DNA from: Cyclonatronum proteinivorum
GTDB lineage: Bacteria; Bacteroidota; Rhodothermia; Balneolales; Cyclonatronaceae
Direction of reading: 5' to 3'
Length of the DNA: 64,000 bases
NCBI RefSeq assembly: GCF_003353065.1
Contig: NZ_CP027806.1
Coordinates: 2,314,501 to 2,378,500 of the forward strand
This document shows, piece by piece, positions 44,662-54,605 of this stretch (the stretch's first letter is position 1; each line of letters starts with the position of its first letter). The translations under genes were made by a program, and so were the position numbers. A model generated the notes under the pieces. The model did not search any database. It was given only the letters and a program-made list of their open reading frames with translations, and was not told the DNA's origin.

Positions 44662-46278
44662 TTATTGGATTTCAAGCTGAAGGATGGTTGCGCCGCGCAT
44701 GACCATGAGATCAACTTTGCTTCCGCCTGCGGCTTCCATCATTTGTTCAAACTGCGTTACTGTTTCTACCCGCAATCCGTTGATGGCCAATATAATATCA
44801 TTTGAGCGTAAACCAGCACGGCGGGCGTCAGAAAAACGGCGCACCTGCGTGACCATCACCTGAAGGCCGAGCTGCTGATGGGCTTCGATGTGGAGTTCTG
44901 TAACGCTGAATCCGCGGTCGAAAGTGGCGGAGGCCGGTTCGCGTTCTGCGTCTTCTTCGGTATTCTTCTCAGCTTCACAATCGGGAGACGGCTGACCTTC
45001 TTCTGCGTCGCCTTGACCGTCCGGTCCGGGCTGCAGGATATCCGGCAGCTCATCATGGAAGGGAATCTGCAGGTCGATTCGCTCGGGCTCCGGTGCTGTC
45101 CATTCGCTGATGGCCTGATTGTCGAGCCCTGCCAGCTGAATCATTTTAATTTCTTCTTCGCCGTTGCGCCATACGGATATTTCAACGGTTTCATTTGGTC
45201 TGAACAGCGCAATCTGTGCCTGTAGCTGATTGGGTTCGTTGACATCGCGCCGGTTTACCCGCGTGATGACATCGCCTTCGCGGAGTCCGGAGAGATCGGC
45301 AGCGCCACCGGAAACGAGGCCTGAAATTTCGACGCCTTTAATGCTTGGCATATCCAGCTGACGGGCTCTTCGCTGATCTACCGAGACAATGCTCACGCCC
45401 AGAAAGGCCCGCTGCACCTGACCAAATTCCATGAGGTCGCGGGCTATTTTGAAGGCCATGTTGATGGGTATGGCAAAGCCGTAGCCCTGATTCATCCCGT
45501 TTTCAGTGGCAATGGCCGTGTTTATGCCAATCAATTCTCCGGATGTGTTTACCAGCGCGCCGCCGCTGTTTCCGCGGTTAATGGCGGCGTCGGTTTGGAT
45601 GAAGCTTTCAATACGCATGCGGTCGTTGATGATTTGGACATCCCGGGATAGCGCACTCACAATTCCGGCAGTGATGGTTGAGCGGAGTCGCAGCGGGTTT
45701 CCTACCGCCATCACCCAGTCGCCAACCTGCACGTAGTCTGAGTCTCCGAGCACGATATGAGGTAAATCCCGACCTTCAATTTTGATGACCGCTAAATCAG
45801 TGGAGGGATCACGGCCAATTACGCGGGCCGGGAACTGCCGTTTGTCGTGCAGCGTAACGCGCAAATCGCGTCCGCCGGCAATGACGTGATTGTTCGTGAT
45901 AATGAAGCCGTCACCGGAAATCAGCACGCCTGAGCCGACCGCATTGGAGCGACCGCGGGGCACAAACCGCTCCCAGAATTCTTCTCCGAAATTGTGGGCG
46001 TCATCATCCGGCATGGCGCTGCGTGCGCTCACGCTGGTTTCGATGTACACGACTGTCGGAATAACCTGCTGTGCTACATCCCTTGCAGAAAAAGCGGGAA
46101 AGCCGTCCAACTGCGGCGTTACTTCCGTTGCTGCGGTGCTTCGCATAACTTCTGTTATCTCCACCTGTGTAGGTACGAAAGGGGAATGGTATCCCCTGAG
46201 CATCATATACCCCATGCCTAATACCATGCCGATCATCACAAGCAAAATGGCAGTGAGTGTGATTTGATGTAGTTTCAT
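44662..46278 (-). CDS. Deg/HtrA-type periplasmic serine protease with two PDZ domains
   Basis: 538 residues. One N-terminal hydrophobic helix (LTAILLVMIGMVLGMGYMM) anchors it or acts as a signal. The trypsin-like domain has His in NNHVIAG, Asp in DPSTDLAVIKI and Ser in NRGNSGGALV. PDZ1 contains FLGVSIVSVD. PDZ2 is at the end (GLRSNDIILAINGLRVE). Between the PDZ domains lies an unusual acidic linker (QGDAEEGQPSPDCEAEKN and more). The expected role is degradation or sensing of misfolded envelope proteins. It lies between recO and the DUF4197 gene. Confidence 0.93.
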   Translation of the reverse strand: MKLHQITLTAILLVMIGMVLGMGYMMLRGYHSPFVPTQVEITEVMRSTAATEVTPQLDGFPAFSARDVAQQVIPTVVYIETSVSARSAMPDDDAHNFGEEFWERFVPRGRSNAVGSGVLISGDGFIITNNHVIAGGRDLRVTLHDKRQFPARVIGRDPSTDLAVIKIEGRDLPHIVLGDSDYVQVGDWVMAVGNPLRLRSTITAGIVSALSRDVQIINDRMRIESFIQTDAAINRGNSGGALVNTSGELIGINTAIATENGMNQGYGFAIPINMAFKIARDLMEFGQVQRAFLGVSIVSVDQRRARQLDMPSIKGVEISGLVSGGAADLSGLREGDVITRVNRRDVNEPNQLQAQIALFRPNETVEISVWRNGEEEIKMIQLAGLDNQAISEWTAPEPERIDLQIPFHDELPDILQPGPDGQGDAEEGQPSPDCEAEKNTEEDAEREPASATFDRGFSVTELHIEAHQQLGLQVMVTQVRRFSDARRAGLRSNDIILAINGLRVETVTQFEQMMEAAGGSKVDLMVMRGATILQLEIQ

Positions 46279-46326
46279 AGTAGGATTATGGGCTTAGGCA
46301 GTCGTTGAAAATCGAATGTAGCAAAA

Positions 46327-47079
46327 TCACAAAATCTGGTCAAAAATTGCGTCAGATTTGCGATCCCTGACACCTTCTATATGGTGTTTAAGATAGACAT
46401 CTAAATGATAAACGAGGGGTTTTAATTCCTGCGCGGGCATTTCTGTGTGCGGTATTTGCGCAGATTTGCCATTTAAGGCAAGTCTGAAATAATGAATCTG
46501 CCTGGGTGTGAGCCTGAAGGAAAGGCCGTCGTCGGGCACATCCGACAAGCTGCCTGACAGTATGTTGAGGTAGAGCGCCTGCAGGCCTTCGGTTTTTATG
46601 CTTAGGTCGGGCCATTCTTCGGGGGGCTGCAAGCCAACACCCAAAATATCGGCTACGCGAATCTGCAGGTAAGGAAACAGGTTTCGGGGTTCAGCTTCGG
46701 CGGCAGACAGCCATTTCAGGAAGTTTTCACAAAAATCAAACAGCTCTTCATTGGGTTCGCCTTCCTGAATGACCTGAGAAACGAGTTCTAAAAACGCCAT
46801 TGACACCGCAACACGGTCAAAATGGTTTTGAATCCGCACCGTGCTGACGCGTGTTTCCGCTTCTTTTAGGGTTTGTACGCCCCGGCTGTCTTTGTAGTAA
46901 AAAACAGCGTCGATGACTGAACCAAAGGTCATGATACCTGCAAACCGGCTTTTCGCTTTCTTAAAGCCCCTTACGAGCACACCGGCTTTCCCGTAATCGC
47001 GGGTAAACAGGGTGATGATTTTGCTGCTTTCCTTAAAATCTACAGCTTTGAGTACAATGGCAGGGGATTCAGCAAGCAT
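46327..47079 (-). CDS. recO: DNA repair protein RecO
   Basis: 250 residues. The N-terminal OB fold (AIVLKAVDFKESSKIITLFT, DYGKAGVLVRGFKKAKSRFAG read in parts) and the helical C-terminal domain with LLFPYLQIR-like NLFPYLQIRVADILGV fit RecO. It loads RecA on SSB-coated DNA with RecR in the RecF pathway. The usual C-terminal zinc cysteines are absent, which is common outside Proteobacteria and some Firmicutes. It is followed by the Deg-type protease after 48 bases. Confidence 0.9.
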   Translation of the reverse strand: MLAESPAIVLKAVDFKESSKIITLFTRDYGKAGVLVRGFKKAKSRFAGIMTFGSVIDAVFYYKDSRGVQTLKEAETRVSTVRIQNHFDRVAVSMAFLELVSQVIQEGEPNEELFDFCENFLKWLSAAEAEPRNLFPYLQIRVADILGVGLQPPEEWPDLSIKTEGLQALYLNILSGSLSDVPDDGLSFRLTPRQIHYFRLALNGKSAQIPHTEMPAQELKPLVYHLDVYLKHHIEGVRDRKSDAIFDQIL

Positions 47080-47117
47080 AAGGGTTCCGGATGGAGGTCA
47101 GGATGTAGGTACCTGAC

Positions 47118-47275
47118 TTAACCCGCATTATTTACAATTAAACAGGATTTATTTGCTAAGTGTACGTTTAAATATGGCTTAGCTAAAAACATCGGTAGTC
47201 AAATTTGAGTGTGGTGTAAAGACTGCGAAATTTCCTTGCCAGCAAGAAAATTTCCTGGTGAATAATGCGGGTTAA
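47118..47275. repeat. MITE-like foldback element, copy 2 (158 bp)
   Basis: Ends TTAACCCGCATTATTTAC and GTGAATAATGCGGGTTAA (reversed TIR). The left half matches copy 1 at 38434 closely (CAATTAAACAGGATTTATTT). The right half lacks the 76-base hairpin arm, leaving GAAATTTCCTTGCCAGCAAG and then AAAATTTCCTGG. It supplies the stop codon of the RND gene. Confidence 0.8.
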
Positions 47276-49791
47276 TCGAATGTTATCCAGTTGCGGTCTT
47301 CCATGACCTGAATGAGTGCGGGCAGAAAGGTGAGGGCAGCAAGCAAGGTGAGGCCAATGCCGATAACCGCGAGTAAACCGATGGAGTATAGTCCCGGGTG
47401 CATGGTGAACAGGAGTCCTGCAAATCCCAGCATGGTGGTGAAGGAACCAATGCTGATGTGCTGTCCGGTACTTGAGAGTACGTTCCACATGCTTTTCGGA
47501 CCTTCTTCGCGGTAACGGCTGGCCAAGTGCACGCCGTTATCGTTGCCGATACCAAGTATGGCAGGCAGCGTGACAAGGTTATAAAAGTTGAAGCTGAGCC
47601 CGAAGATAATCATCACAAAAAACAGCCACGACAAGCCCACGACAAGGGGCAGCATGGAAATCAGGGTCCAGCGGAAAGAGCGGAAGGAGAAGTACATCAT
47701 CAGCATGATCATCAGGAAGGTAGCCGTAACCATGATGAAGCTTTCATCGGTCATCAGCATGAGCATGGAGGCGGCAACCAAGCTGGTACTTGCGCTGGTG
47801 AAGACGCGGCCGTCTGCAACTTCTATCTGACCGATTTCCTGCTTAAAGGCAATGGAGTTTCGGCCGTCTCCCAGACTGACGTTGGGATAAATCATCACAA
47901 ACTGACCGATTTCCCCGTCTCTTGTGACAAATCGTTGCGTGAGGAAATCGGGCAGGAGCGCAAAATCGAGAGGTTCGGTTGCCTGCGCGGCCCGTCGCAG
48001 GCGGTCGAGGCCTTCATCCTGCTGATCCCGTAAAAAGGGATCGTTGAGCAATTCCCTGACTTCCGCAAGTCTTGAAAGCTTGTGCTGCTCGGCCTGTTCA
48101 TTAATCGGGAAGCGCTCCTGAAGGGCTTCAAATTCGAGGATAAGGGTCTCTTCCCCGCTTTCGGCCCTGAGATTGCGCAGGGCACTTAAAATCAGGTCTA
48201 CATCTTCGTAGGAGTCAGCCACAACGTATGCGGGATTGCGCCGCTCCGATGAGGAGCCTTCGGCTTCACGACTAAGTTCGCGGAAAGCTTCAAACTCAGG
48301 GAAGGCCGGTTCAAGCTCGCTGAAGTTGTATTCAAAATTGAGCTTTTCGGTATTAAACAGCACGAAAATGATGATAATCGCGCCAACGGCAACCGTTGTA
48401 CGCGCAAAGGGATAGCGCTTAGGCGCCTTGCGGACGATGGGCTCAGGCGCCGTGTTGGAATTGATCAGAATCCAGTTGAAGCGCTCAAAGAGCACGATAA
48501 AGGCAGGGAGCAAATACATCATGCTCAGGTACGCAAGCACAATGCCCAGTCCTGAAATAAAACCGAATTCGGAAAACCCGCGGAAATCGGCATAGATCAG
48601 GACGAAGAGCGCGATGGCGGTTGTAATCGCGGAAGTCATGATGGCACGGCCGGATGAAGCATAGGTCGATTCCAGCGCTTCAACGACACTCTCGCCGGAA
48701 GTCCGTTTTTCCAGATAGCGGGCGTAAAAATGAATGCCGTAGTCTATTCCCAATCCGAACAGGATCACAAACAGAACCGATGTCATGGTATTCAGGCTTT
48801 CCAGCACCAGGGCCGTGATTCCAAACGTGACCAGCAAACTGATGATGAGCGGAACGCCGATGAGTGCTACCGGAACCGGTGCCCGTTTGACGTGCGAGAA
48901 AAAGCCTTTGCGGCGCTCAGATTCCGGTCCGCGCTTATAATTGATGAAGGTTTTCCAGAAAAAGTATATCAGCACCATGAGAAGCACACTGCCGATCCCG
49001 GTTGAAAAGCTGTTGATCACATCGTCCATTATGCTGTCAATTTCCATCAGGTGACGCTTCAGCCGCCCCCCTGCCATGACCTGCATTTCCGGATTAAAAC
49101 CCGCGGGGTTCATTTCGGCGATTAGTGCGTCGTACTCCCGAAACAAGCTGCGCAGAAAACTGAGATCGCTGCGTGAGCCGGTCGGAATAAAGCGTAACAG
49201 CATAGAAGTGCTGTCCGGACTGATCGGATAGCGGTCCGGAATCAGTTCGCTGTATAAATCTTCAAATGCCCGGCCGCGGCTTTCGTCTTCCTCATCGTCA
49301 TCCCAATCATCCTCAAAATCTACAAAAAAAGGATTGGCCTCGAGTTTGGCGTCTTCAATTTCGTCTTCCAAAAACCAAATCAGCTCATCAAGCTCAGCGT
49401 CGGTTGCCAGGTAAAGCGCATAATCTTTAAGTATGTCAACTTCTTTGATGAATTCATATCTCGAAAAGAAAGGCAGCCCGTTGCGCGGATCCGTCAGCTC
49501 CATGCTGCGCGGGATGATGGCTTCAGCAAACCGCAGATTGTCTTCAAAGCTGGGGGAATGTATGACAACCTGCATTTCCGTTTCACCCCCTACCCGCTCC
49601 TGCAGCGTTTCAAGTGCTACAACACTGGGATGTGTTGAAGGGAGCAAATTGGCGATATCCGTATCAACCTGCAGCCTTGTTGCAAAAAACACGGCAACAA
49701 TGGAAATTAAAATAGCCCAGGTGACTGTAAATTTAGGATGATTGTAATTGTAGCGGAGTACGGGCCGCAGAAAATTCAGGATGTAATCCAT
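47272..49791 (-). CDS. RND/MMPL family exporter (HAE3/HpnN-like)
   Basis: 839 residues, about 12 membrane helices in two halves of six, with large periplasmic loops after helices 1 and 7. The first helix is FTVTWAILISIVAVFFATRL. GLGIDYGIHFYARYLE and GIGNDNGVHLASRYRE are the two matching D/N-containing helix-4/10 motifs (GxGxDyxih) of the sterol-sensing/MMPL type. HpnN-like members move hopanoids or lipids; the cargo here is unknown. The stop codon TAA at 47272-47274 lies inside the terminal repeat of MITE copy 2. An acidic run (DFEDDWDDDEEDESRG) sits in the first loop. Confidence 0.88.
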   Translation of the reverse strand: MDYILNFLRPVLRYNYNHPKFTVTWAILISIVAVFFATRLQVDTDIANLLPSTHPSVVALETLQERVGGETEMQVVIHSPSFEDNLRFAEAIIPRSMELTDPRNGLPFFSRYEFIKEVDILKDYALYLATDAELDELIWFLEDEIEDAKLEANPFFVDFEDDWDDDEEDESRGRAFEDLYSELIPDRYPISPDSTSMLLRFIPTGSRSDLSFLRSLFREYDALIAEMNPAGFNPEMQVMAGGRLKRHLMEIDSIMDDVINSFSTGIGSVLLMVLIYFFWKTFINYKRGPESERRKGFFSHVKRAPVPVALIGVPLIISLLVTFGITALVLESLNTMTSVLFVILFGLGIDYGIHFYARYLEKRTSGESVVEALESTYASSGRAIMTSAITTAIALFVLIYADFRGFSEFGFISGLGIVLAYLSMMYLLPAFIVLFERFNWILINSNTAPEPIVRKAPKRYPFARTTVAVGAIIIIFVLFNTEKLNFEYNFSELEPAFPEFEAFRELSREAEGSSSERRNPAYVVADSYEDVDLILSALRNLRAESGEETLILEFEALQERFPINEQAEQHKLSRLAEVRELLNDPFLRDQQDEGLDRLRRAAQATEPLDFALLPDFLTQRFVTRDGEIGQFVMIYPNVSLGDGRNSIAFKQEIGQIEVADGRVFTSASTSLVAASMLMLMTDESFIMVTATFLMIMLMMYFSFRSFRWTLISMLPLVVGLSWLFFVMIIFGLSFNFYNLVTLPAILGIGNDNGVHLASRYREEGPKSMWNVLSSTGQHISIGSFTTMLGFAGLLFTMHPGLYSIGLLAVIGIGLTLLAALTFLPALIQVMEDRNWITFD

Positions 49792-50027
49792 ACATGAAAT
49801 TCAGGTACACGATACCTGCGTAATGGTTTGGACAGGGTGATGGGGAAATGGAATAAAAAAAGGTTGCGCAAATGAGCTTGAGAATGATGTAGCGGGATAA
49901 CACCTAAGCACACAAAATCATTTTGCAGGTCATTCCGGACTAAGCCGTGCCGGGATTTCGGATCGACTGACTGCCGAACGCATGAAGGTAAGAAACATTT
50001 CGCTGAATAGGGAAGTCCGGCTGCATG

Positions 50028-52007
50028 CTACAAAAAAGCTTCGGGGGCAGGATACAAATGATCAGCATTGCTTTTTTCAATTTGAAGCCTCGTTTTACGC
50101 AATTCCGTGAGTTTTCGGAAAAGGCTTGTTCGGTTGTCGTCATCGGCATAGTTGAGCTGCTGATTGACCTCTTCAATCTGATCTGCAAGGTACTGCAGAG
50201 CAAGGGCTTTAACGGAACCGCGGGCTGTGGCATAAGGATCTGTGTCGCGGCGGATACTGCGTTCCCGTTTTTCATTTCCCCGCTCGGAAACCATGTGCTG
50301 TTCTATAAAAACTTCGCTCACAAGTTTGGGAAAGGGCGGCTCCATGCCGGTAAAATACTCGATAGTGGCTGGGATTTCATTTTCATAGCATGTGGTGATG
50401 GCTTCATAAAACTGACGAAGCTCCCCGTCTGTAAAATAATCCGGACCGATCAGGTTTCCGACGTAGTAAATCATGTCGTCGCCGTGTTCTATCATCAGCC
50501 GGATGATTTCTTTTTCAGCTGCCGGTCGACGAACAGATCTCCTGCTTCCTGTTCGGGCTATGGGTGCTGCTGATGACGTTTGCACACCTTGGGATGTTGA
50601 TCCCGCTTCTGCCGGTGACTGTGTTTGTCCTGCATTTTCGCGCAGCTGCGCACGACGCTCCCGGTCAGCTGCCCGCGCATATTCCTGCGTAACTTCGGCT
50701 TTCAGATGCGAAAGCTCGGCATAAAGCGCCCGTTCACCGATCCCGGTTAGCCTGCGGAGATGACCTACCAGGGTTTCCCGAAGCACCTGATCGGTTACCC
50801 GCGCAACAGAGCCCAGAATCCGGCTTACAACCTGCTTGCGGCGCAGGGGATCGTCCCACTCCCCCTGGCGCTCAGCATGCTGCACCATGAAGCTGATAAA
50901 ATCTTTGGCTTCTTTTTTGGCATAGTTGATGAAAGATTCCGCGCCAAACTGCTGCACAAAAGAGTCGGGATCTTCGCCTTCCGGCAGGTGCATAAGCCGC
51001 ACGTGCAAACCTGCCTGCAGGGCGACATCCAGCCCGCGGAGCATGGCGTTCTGCCCGGCATTATCTGCGTCGTACACCATCAGAAGGTTCGATGAATAGT
51101 TGGCAAGCCGCCGCATTTGTTCCGGTGTTATGCTTGTGCCGCTTGTTGCAATCACATTGGGAACACCGTGCTGCCAAAGCGAAATAACATCCATGTACCC
51201 TTCCACTAAAATACTCTGATCGTGGCGTCTTATCTCATTGCGCGACAGGTGGATACCGTATATTACTTCACTTTTGTTATAGACTTTTGTTTGCGGTGAG
51301 TTGATATATTTGGGACCTTTTCCGCCCTCCATAATCCTTCCGCCAAACCCGATGACTTTGCCGGATGGGGAAAAGATGGGAAACATCAGCCGGCGCCGAA
51401 AGGTATCGTAGGGCTGCTGATTGTTCTCGCTGTATTTGATAAGGCCGGCTTCGTGCAGGTAGTTTTCGTTGATCCCGCTGCTGATAGCGTGCCGGTAAAA
51501 GTGGTCGAATCCCTCGGGGGCGTAGCCTATGCCCCACTTCCGTATGGTTGCCGCATTCAGGCCGCGCTGCCCCACATAATCACGCGCAGCGGCAGCTGTT
51601 TCTTCGCCGGTTAGGGTATGATGGTAGTACACCCCTGCAAAGCGCAGGGCATGATATACGCCTTCAATGAGCTGTGTCTGCGCGTCGGCGGAGTCGCTGC
51701 TTTCTTCTTCCGGAAGCTCAATATTGTAGCGGGCAGCAAGTGTGCGCATGGCTTCAACAAAGCCAACGCCTTCCATTTTCATCACGAAATTGAACACGTC
51801 ACCGCCTTCCCCGCAACCGAAGCACTTGAAAATGCCTAGCCTTGGGGTCACATAAAACGAAGGCGTTTTTTCATTGTGAAACGGGCAGAGTCCGGTAAAG
51901 GCAGCTCCGGCCTTTTTGAGCTTTACATAATCAGACACGACATCCACAATATCTGCAGTGTCTCTGATTTCTTCTTTTTTGTGATCGGTTATTCGCGCAG
52001 CTGCCAT
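50028..52007 (-). CDS. dnaG: DNA primase
   Basis: 659 residues. The N-terminal CHC2 zinc finger is CPFHNEKTPSF and FKCFGCGEGGD (Cys, His, Cys, Cys). The TOPRIM catalytic core has LVEGYMDVISLWQHG and LMVYDADNAGQNA (Glu and Asp metal ligands). The rest is the helicase-interaction region, which is variable. It makes RNA primers at replication forks. The ATG at 52007 is preceded by a 71-base divergent gap to the aminotransferase gene. The C-terminus is less conserved than the core. Confidence 0.95.
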   Translation of the reverse strand: MAAARITDHKKEEIRDTADIVDVVSDYVKLKKAGAAFTGLCPFHNEKTPSFYVTPRLGIFKCFGCGEGGDVFNFVMKMEGVGFVEAMRTLAARYNIELPEEESSDSADAQTQLIEGVYHALRFAGVYYHHTLTGEETAAAARDYVGQRGLNAATIRKWGIGYAPEGFDHFYRHAISSGINENYLHEAGLIKYSENNQQPYDTFRRRLMFPIFSPSGKVIGFGGRIMEGGKGPKYINSPQTKVYNKSEVIYGIHLSRNEIRRHDQSILVEGYMDVISLWQHGVPNVIATSGTSITPEQMRRLANYSSNLLMVYDADNAGQNAMLRGLDVALQAGLHVRLMHLPEGEDPDSFVQQFGAESFINYAKKEAKDFISFMVQHAERQGEWDDPLRRKQVVSRILGSVARVTDQVLRETLVGHLRRLTGIGERALYAELSHLKAEVTQEYARAADRERRAQLRENAGQTQSPAEAGSTSQGVQTSSAAPIARTGSRRSVRRPAAEKEIIRLMIEHGDDMIYYVGNLIGPDYFTDGELRQFYEAITTCYENEIPATIEYFTGMEPPFPKLVSEVFIEQHMVSERGNEKRERSIRRDTDPYATARGSVKALALQYLADQIEEVNQQLNYADDDNRTSLFRKLTELRKTRLQIEKSNADHLYPAPEAFL

Positions 52008-52078
52008 GATTTAAAATAGAAAGATTTGAAGGTGAACCGCTATTTTATTGGCCTTCATTCATTCAAAAAATATGACCC

Positions 52079-53245
52079 ATGTCAACCAGCGGATTTAATC
52101 CGGAGACGTACCGCAGGCATTTTCCGCACCTCCATGATGGCGGTATTTATTTTAATCACGCGGCCCTTTCTCCCCTGCCGAGTGCTACCGTTAAGGCTGT
52201 TACCCAAAGCCTTGAGCGCAGGCAGCACATGCCGGTGGATGACTTCATGGATACAGATTGGCCGGTGATGGCACAAACCCGGGAACAGCTCGCTGCACTT
52301 ACAGGGGCTTCCGGACCTGACCGGATTGCTTTTATGCCTAATACAAGCTTCGCGCTCAGTATTATTGCTAATGGCTTTGCTTTTGAAAAGGGGGATGAAG
52401 TTTTGGTTTTTCAGGACGAGTTCCCGAGCAATGTGTATCCCTGGCTGTTGCAGGAAGCACGCGGGGTGAAGGTGCGGTGTTTCAGCGGCACAAACGGCTG
52501 TTTTACACCTGATGATGTTGCTGTCGCCCTCACAAGCCATACCCGGATTTTTGCTGTCAGCGCCGTGCAGTTTCTCAGCGGCTTCCGGGCGGACCTCTCC
52601 TCAATTGCTAAGCTGTGCCGCGCCAACGGTACTTTTCTGGTCGTCGACGCCATTCAGGCGTTGGGACACAGTCCCGTTTCAGCGGAAGCGGATGGGATTG
52701 ACGCACTTTGTGCAGGCTGTCACAAATGGCTGATGACACCGCAGGGGCTCGGTTTTCTTTATCTGAGTGAAGCCTTTCAGGATCGTATTGCTGTCACGGC
52801 CAAAGGCTGGCTTTCGGTCGCTTCTGTCTGGGATCTTTTCGATACACATCAGCCGCTGAATGCCGGCATGTCGCGGTTTGAGCCCGGCACCTTCAATTTG
52901 CCGGCCATACACGGCCTTCACAAAAGCCTTGAGCTGCTGACCGAAACAGGTCCGGAGAACATCCGCAGACACGTGCTTGCGCTTGGCGCTGCATTACATA
53001 CGCAGCTCGAAGATACTCCCCTGAAGCGCTACGGTCCGGCTGAAGAAACAAAGCGCTCGGCCATTATCACTTTCCGTCTGCCCGAACATACAGACACCGC
53101 TATGTTCGGAAAACGCCTGGCAGAAAAAGGGCTTATTGGTTCGGTCAGGAATGGTTTGCTTCGCTTTTCGCCTTATTTTTACAATACCCAAGCCGAAGTC
53201 AGTAAAGCGGCTGATATCATCAAAGACGTCCTCCTCCAAAATTAA
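52079..53245 (+). CDS. Class V aminotransferase-like PLP enzyme
   Basis: 388 residues. The fold-type I pattern is FNHAALSPLP at the N-terminus and TLFVVDAIQALG-like FLVVDAIQALGHSPV (Asp binding the pyridine nitrogen). CAGCHKWLMTPQGLGFLY (Schiff-base Lys) and RFEPGTFNLPAIHGL complete it. This resembles cysteine desulfurase/isopenicillin-N epimerase-type class V enzymes, but no SufU or IscU partner gene lies nearby, so desulfurase activity is uncertain. It is divergent from dnaG and followed after 12 bases by the YihY gene. Confidence 0.88.
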   Translation: MSTSGFNPETYRRHFPHLHDGGIYFNHAALSPLPSATVKAVTQSLERRQHMPVDDFMDTDWPVMAQTREQLAALTGASGPDRIAFMPNTSFALSIIANGFAFEKGDEVLVFQDEFPSNVYPWLLQEARGVKVRCFSGTNGCFTPDDVAVALTSHTRIFAVSAVQFLSGFRADLSSIAKLCRANGTFLVVDAIQALGHSPVSAEADGIDALCAGCHKWLMTPQGLGFLYLSEAFQDRIAVTAKGWLSVASVWDLFDTHQPLNAGMSRFEPGTFNLPAIHGLHKSLELLTETGPENIRRHVLALGAALHTQLEDTPLKRYGPAEETKRSAIITFRLPEHTDTAMFGKRLAEKGLIGSVRNGLLRFSPYFYNTQAEVSKAADIIKDVLLQN

Positions 53246-53257
53246 CCAAGCCTGAAA

Positions 53258-54151
53258 ATGCCGCACGAAAAGCTGCTAAACCTGATGAAGGAAATCGGAA
53301 TTGTTGCCAAAATGACGGTCAAAGAGTGGCTTGATGACAACATGATGTTACACGCTGCCGGCCTGGCTTTCTACACGATTTTCAGCCTGGCACCGCTGCT
53401 TATTTTGGTGATTGCCTTCACAGGCTTCATTTTTGGTGAACAGGCCGCTTCCGGACAGTTGAGCCTGTACATGGAAGAAGTTATTGGTGCTGAACTGGCC
53501 AACACCGTGCAGAATTTCGTGAATGCCGTATCGCAGACCGGTCAGGGCACGTTTGCCACCATCACGAGTACTATTGTCTTGATTTTTGCCGCTACGACCG
53601 TGTTGACGCAGCTAAAGGAATCGCTCAACACCATTTGGGATGTGGATAAAAGCAAGCGACAGCCCATCAAAATGTTTTTCATCAACCGCCTGCTGGGTTT
53701 TCTGCTGATCATTATTTTTTCGCTGCTGCTTATTTCAACCTTCTTCATTTCAACGCTGGTCTCATTTATCAGCCCGTTTCTTGAAGAAATATTTCCCGCC
53801 GGCATACGGATTTATTTTATCATCAATGGCTTCATCTTTCTGTCGATCTCTACAATCCTGTTCTCGATCATTTACCGGCTGCTGCCTGATATTCAGGTAA
53901 GATGGTCTGATGTACTCCCCGGTGCTTTTATTACGTCCGTTCTCTTTTTGCTGGGGCGAACCGCTGTGAGCTTTTACCTGAGTAATGCCGCAATGGCCTC
54001 GACCTACGGTGCGGCTGGCTCTTTCGTTATTTTTCTGATTTGGGTGTATTACAACGTGATGGTGATTTTTCTCGGCGCAGAGTTCACACAGATCTGGACC
54101 AAACGCTACGGTTCGGATATTAAGCCGGGTATGTTTCTGAAAAAAGACTGA
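53258..54151 (+). CDS. YihY/BrkB family membrane protein
   Basis: 297 residues with about six helices. LAFYTIFSLAPLLILVIAF and a WSDVLPGAFITSVLFLLGR segment are the family signatures, together with TYGAAGSFVIFLIWVYYNV and LGAEFTQIW near the end. Formerly mis-assigned as RNase BN; the real role, perhaps a transporter or lipid-related protein, is unknown. Its start is 12 bases after the aminotransferase stop. Confidence 0.9.
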   Translation: MPHEKLLNLMKEIGIVAKMTVKEWLDDNMMLHAAGLAFYTIFSLAPLLILVIAFTGFIFGEQAASGQLSLYMEEVIGAELANTVQNFVNAVSQTGQGTFATITSTIVLIFAATTVLTQLKESLNTIWDVDKSKRQPIKMFFINRLLGFLLIIIFSLLLISTFFISTLVSFISPFLEEIFPAGIRIYFIINGFIFLSISTILFSIIYRLLPDIQVRWSDVLPGAFITSVLFLLGRTAVSFYLSNAAMASTYGAAGSFVIFLIWVYYNVMVIFLGAEFTQIWTKRYGSDIKPGMFLKKD

Positions 54152-54186
54152 AGGTCTGGAATTCGTATTAGCGGTGAGCGCAGGAT

Positions 54187-54552
54187 TTAGCCTGCCGCAA
54201 AAAGGGCCATGCTTGCAGCACTAAAAAGAAATCCGGCAATCATGGAAACTACGCCGTAGCTTTTGGGAACACGAAAATCTTCGAGCTCTTCCATGCTTTT
54301 GAACTGCCGTATCATCAACAGGCTGCTGATGAATCCGGCAGCTACATAGGCGACAAAAAAAGCGGGCATAAACAGGTAAATTCCATACAGCTCTTCAGTG
54401 AAAAGATAGACAAGACTGATTACCATCCACATCAGTTCTACGGCAGAAACAAAGTTTGAAAATCGGTTGGTTCTGCCTTCATCAATAAGAATTTTAAGGC
54501 CTTCAGCGGTAATCAGGGCGCCAACGAGAATGCTTACGGGGGTGTAAAGCAT
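54187..54552 (-). CDS. Small four-helix membrane protein, unknown
   Basis: 121 residues with four hydrophobic helices (SILVGALITAEGL, SAVELMWMVISLVYLFT, LFMPAFFVAYVAAGFI, SMIAGFLFSAASMALFAAG). No family is recognised. It starts 53 bases after the pdxH stop on the same strand and converges on the YihY gene. A third member of a dusB-pdxH operon is plausible. Confidence 0.65.
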   Translation of the reverse strand: MLYTPVSILVGALITAEGLKILIDEGRTNRFSNFVSAVELMWMVISLVYLFTEELYGIYLFMPAFFVAYVAAGFISSLLMIRQFKSMEELEDFRVPKSYGVVSMIAGFLFSAASMALFAAG

Positions 54553-54605
54553 GGAATGGGTTGCTCAAGTTATTAAAGTGTCAGAGAAATTCAGAATGGA
54601 TCAGC

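Noticed and set aside
38434-47275. Mobilisation of the MITE-like element by the nearby IS1634-type transposase
   Set aside because: The terminal repeats differ (TTAACCCGCATTATTCAC against CCTGTTTTGTGCA) and so do the target duplications (3-4 bases against 75).
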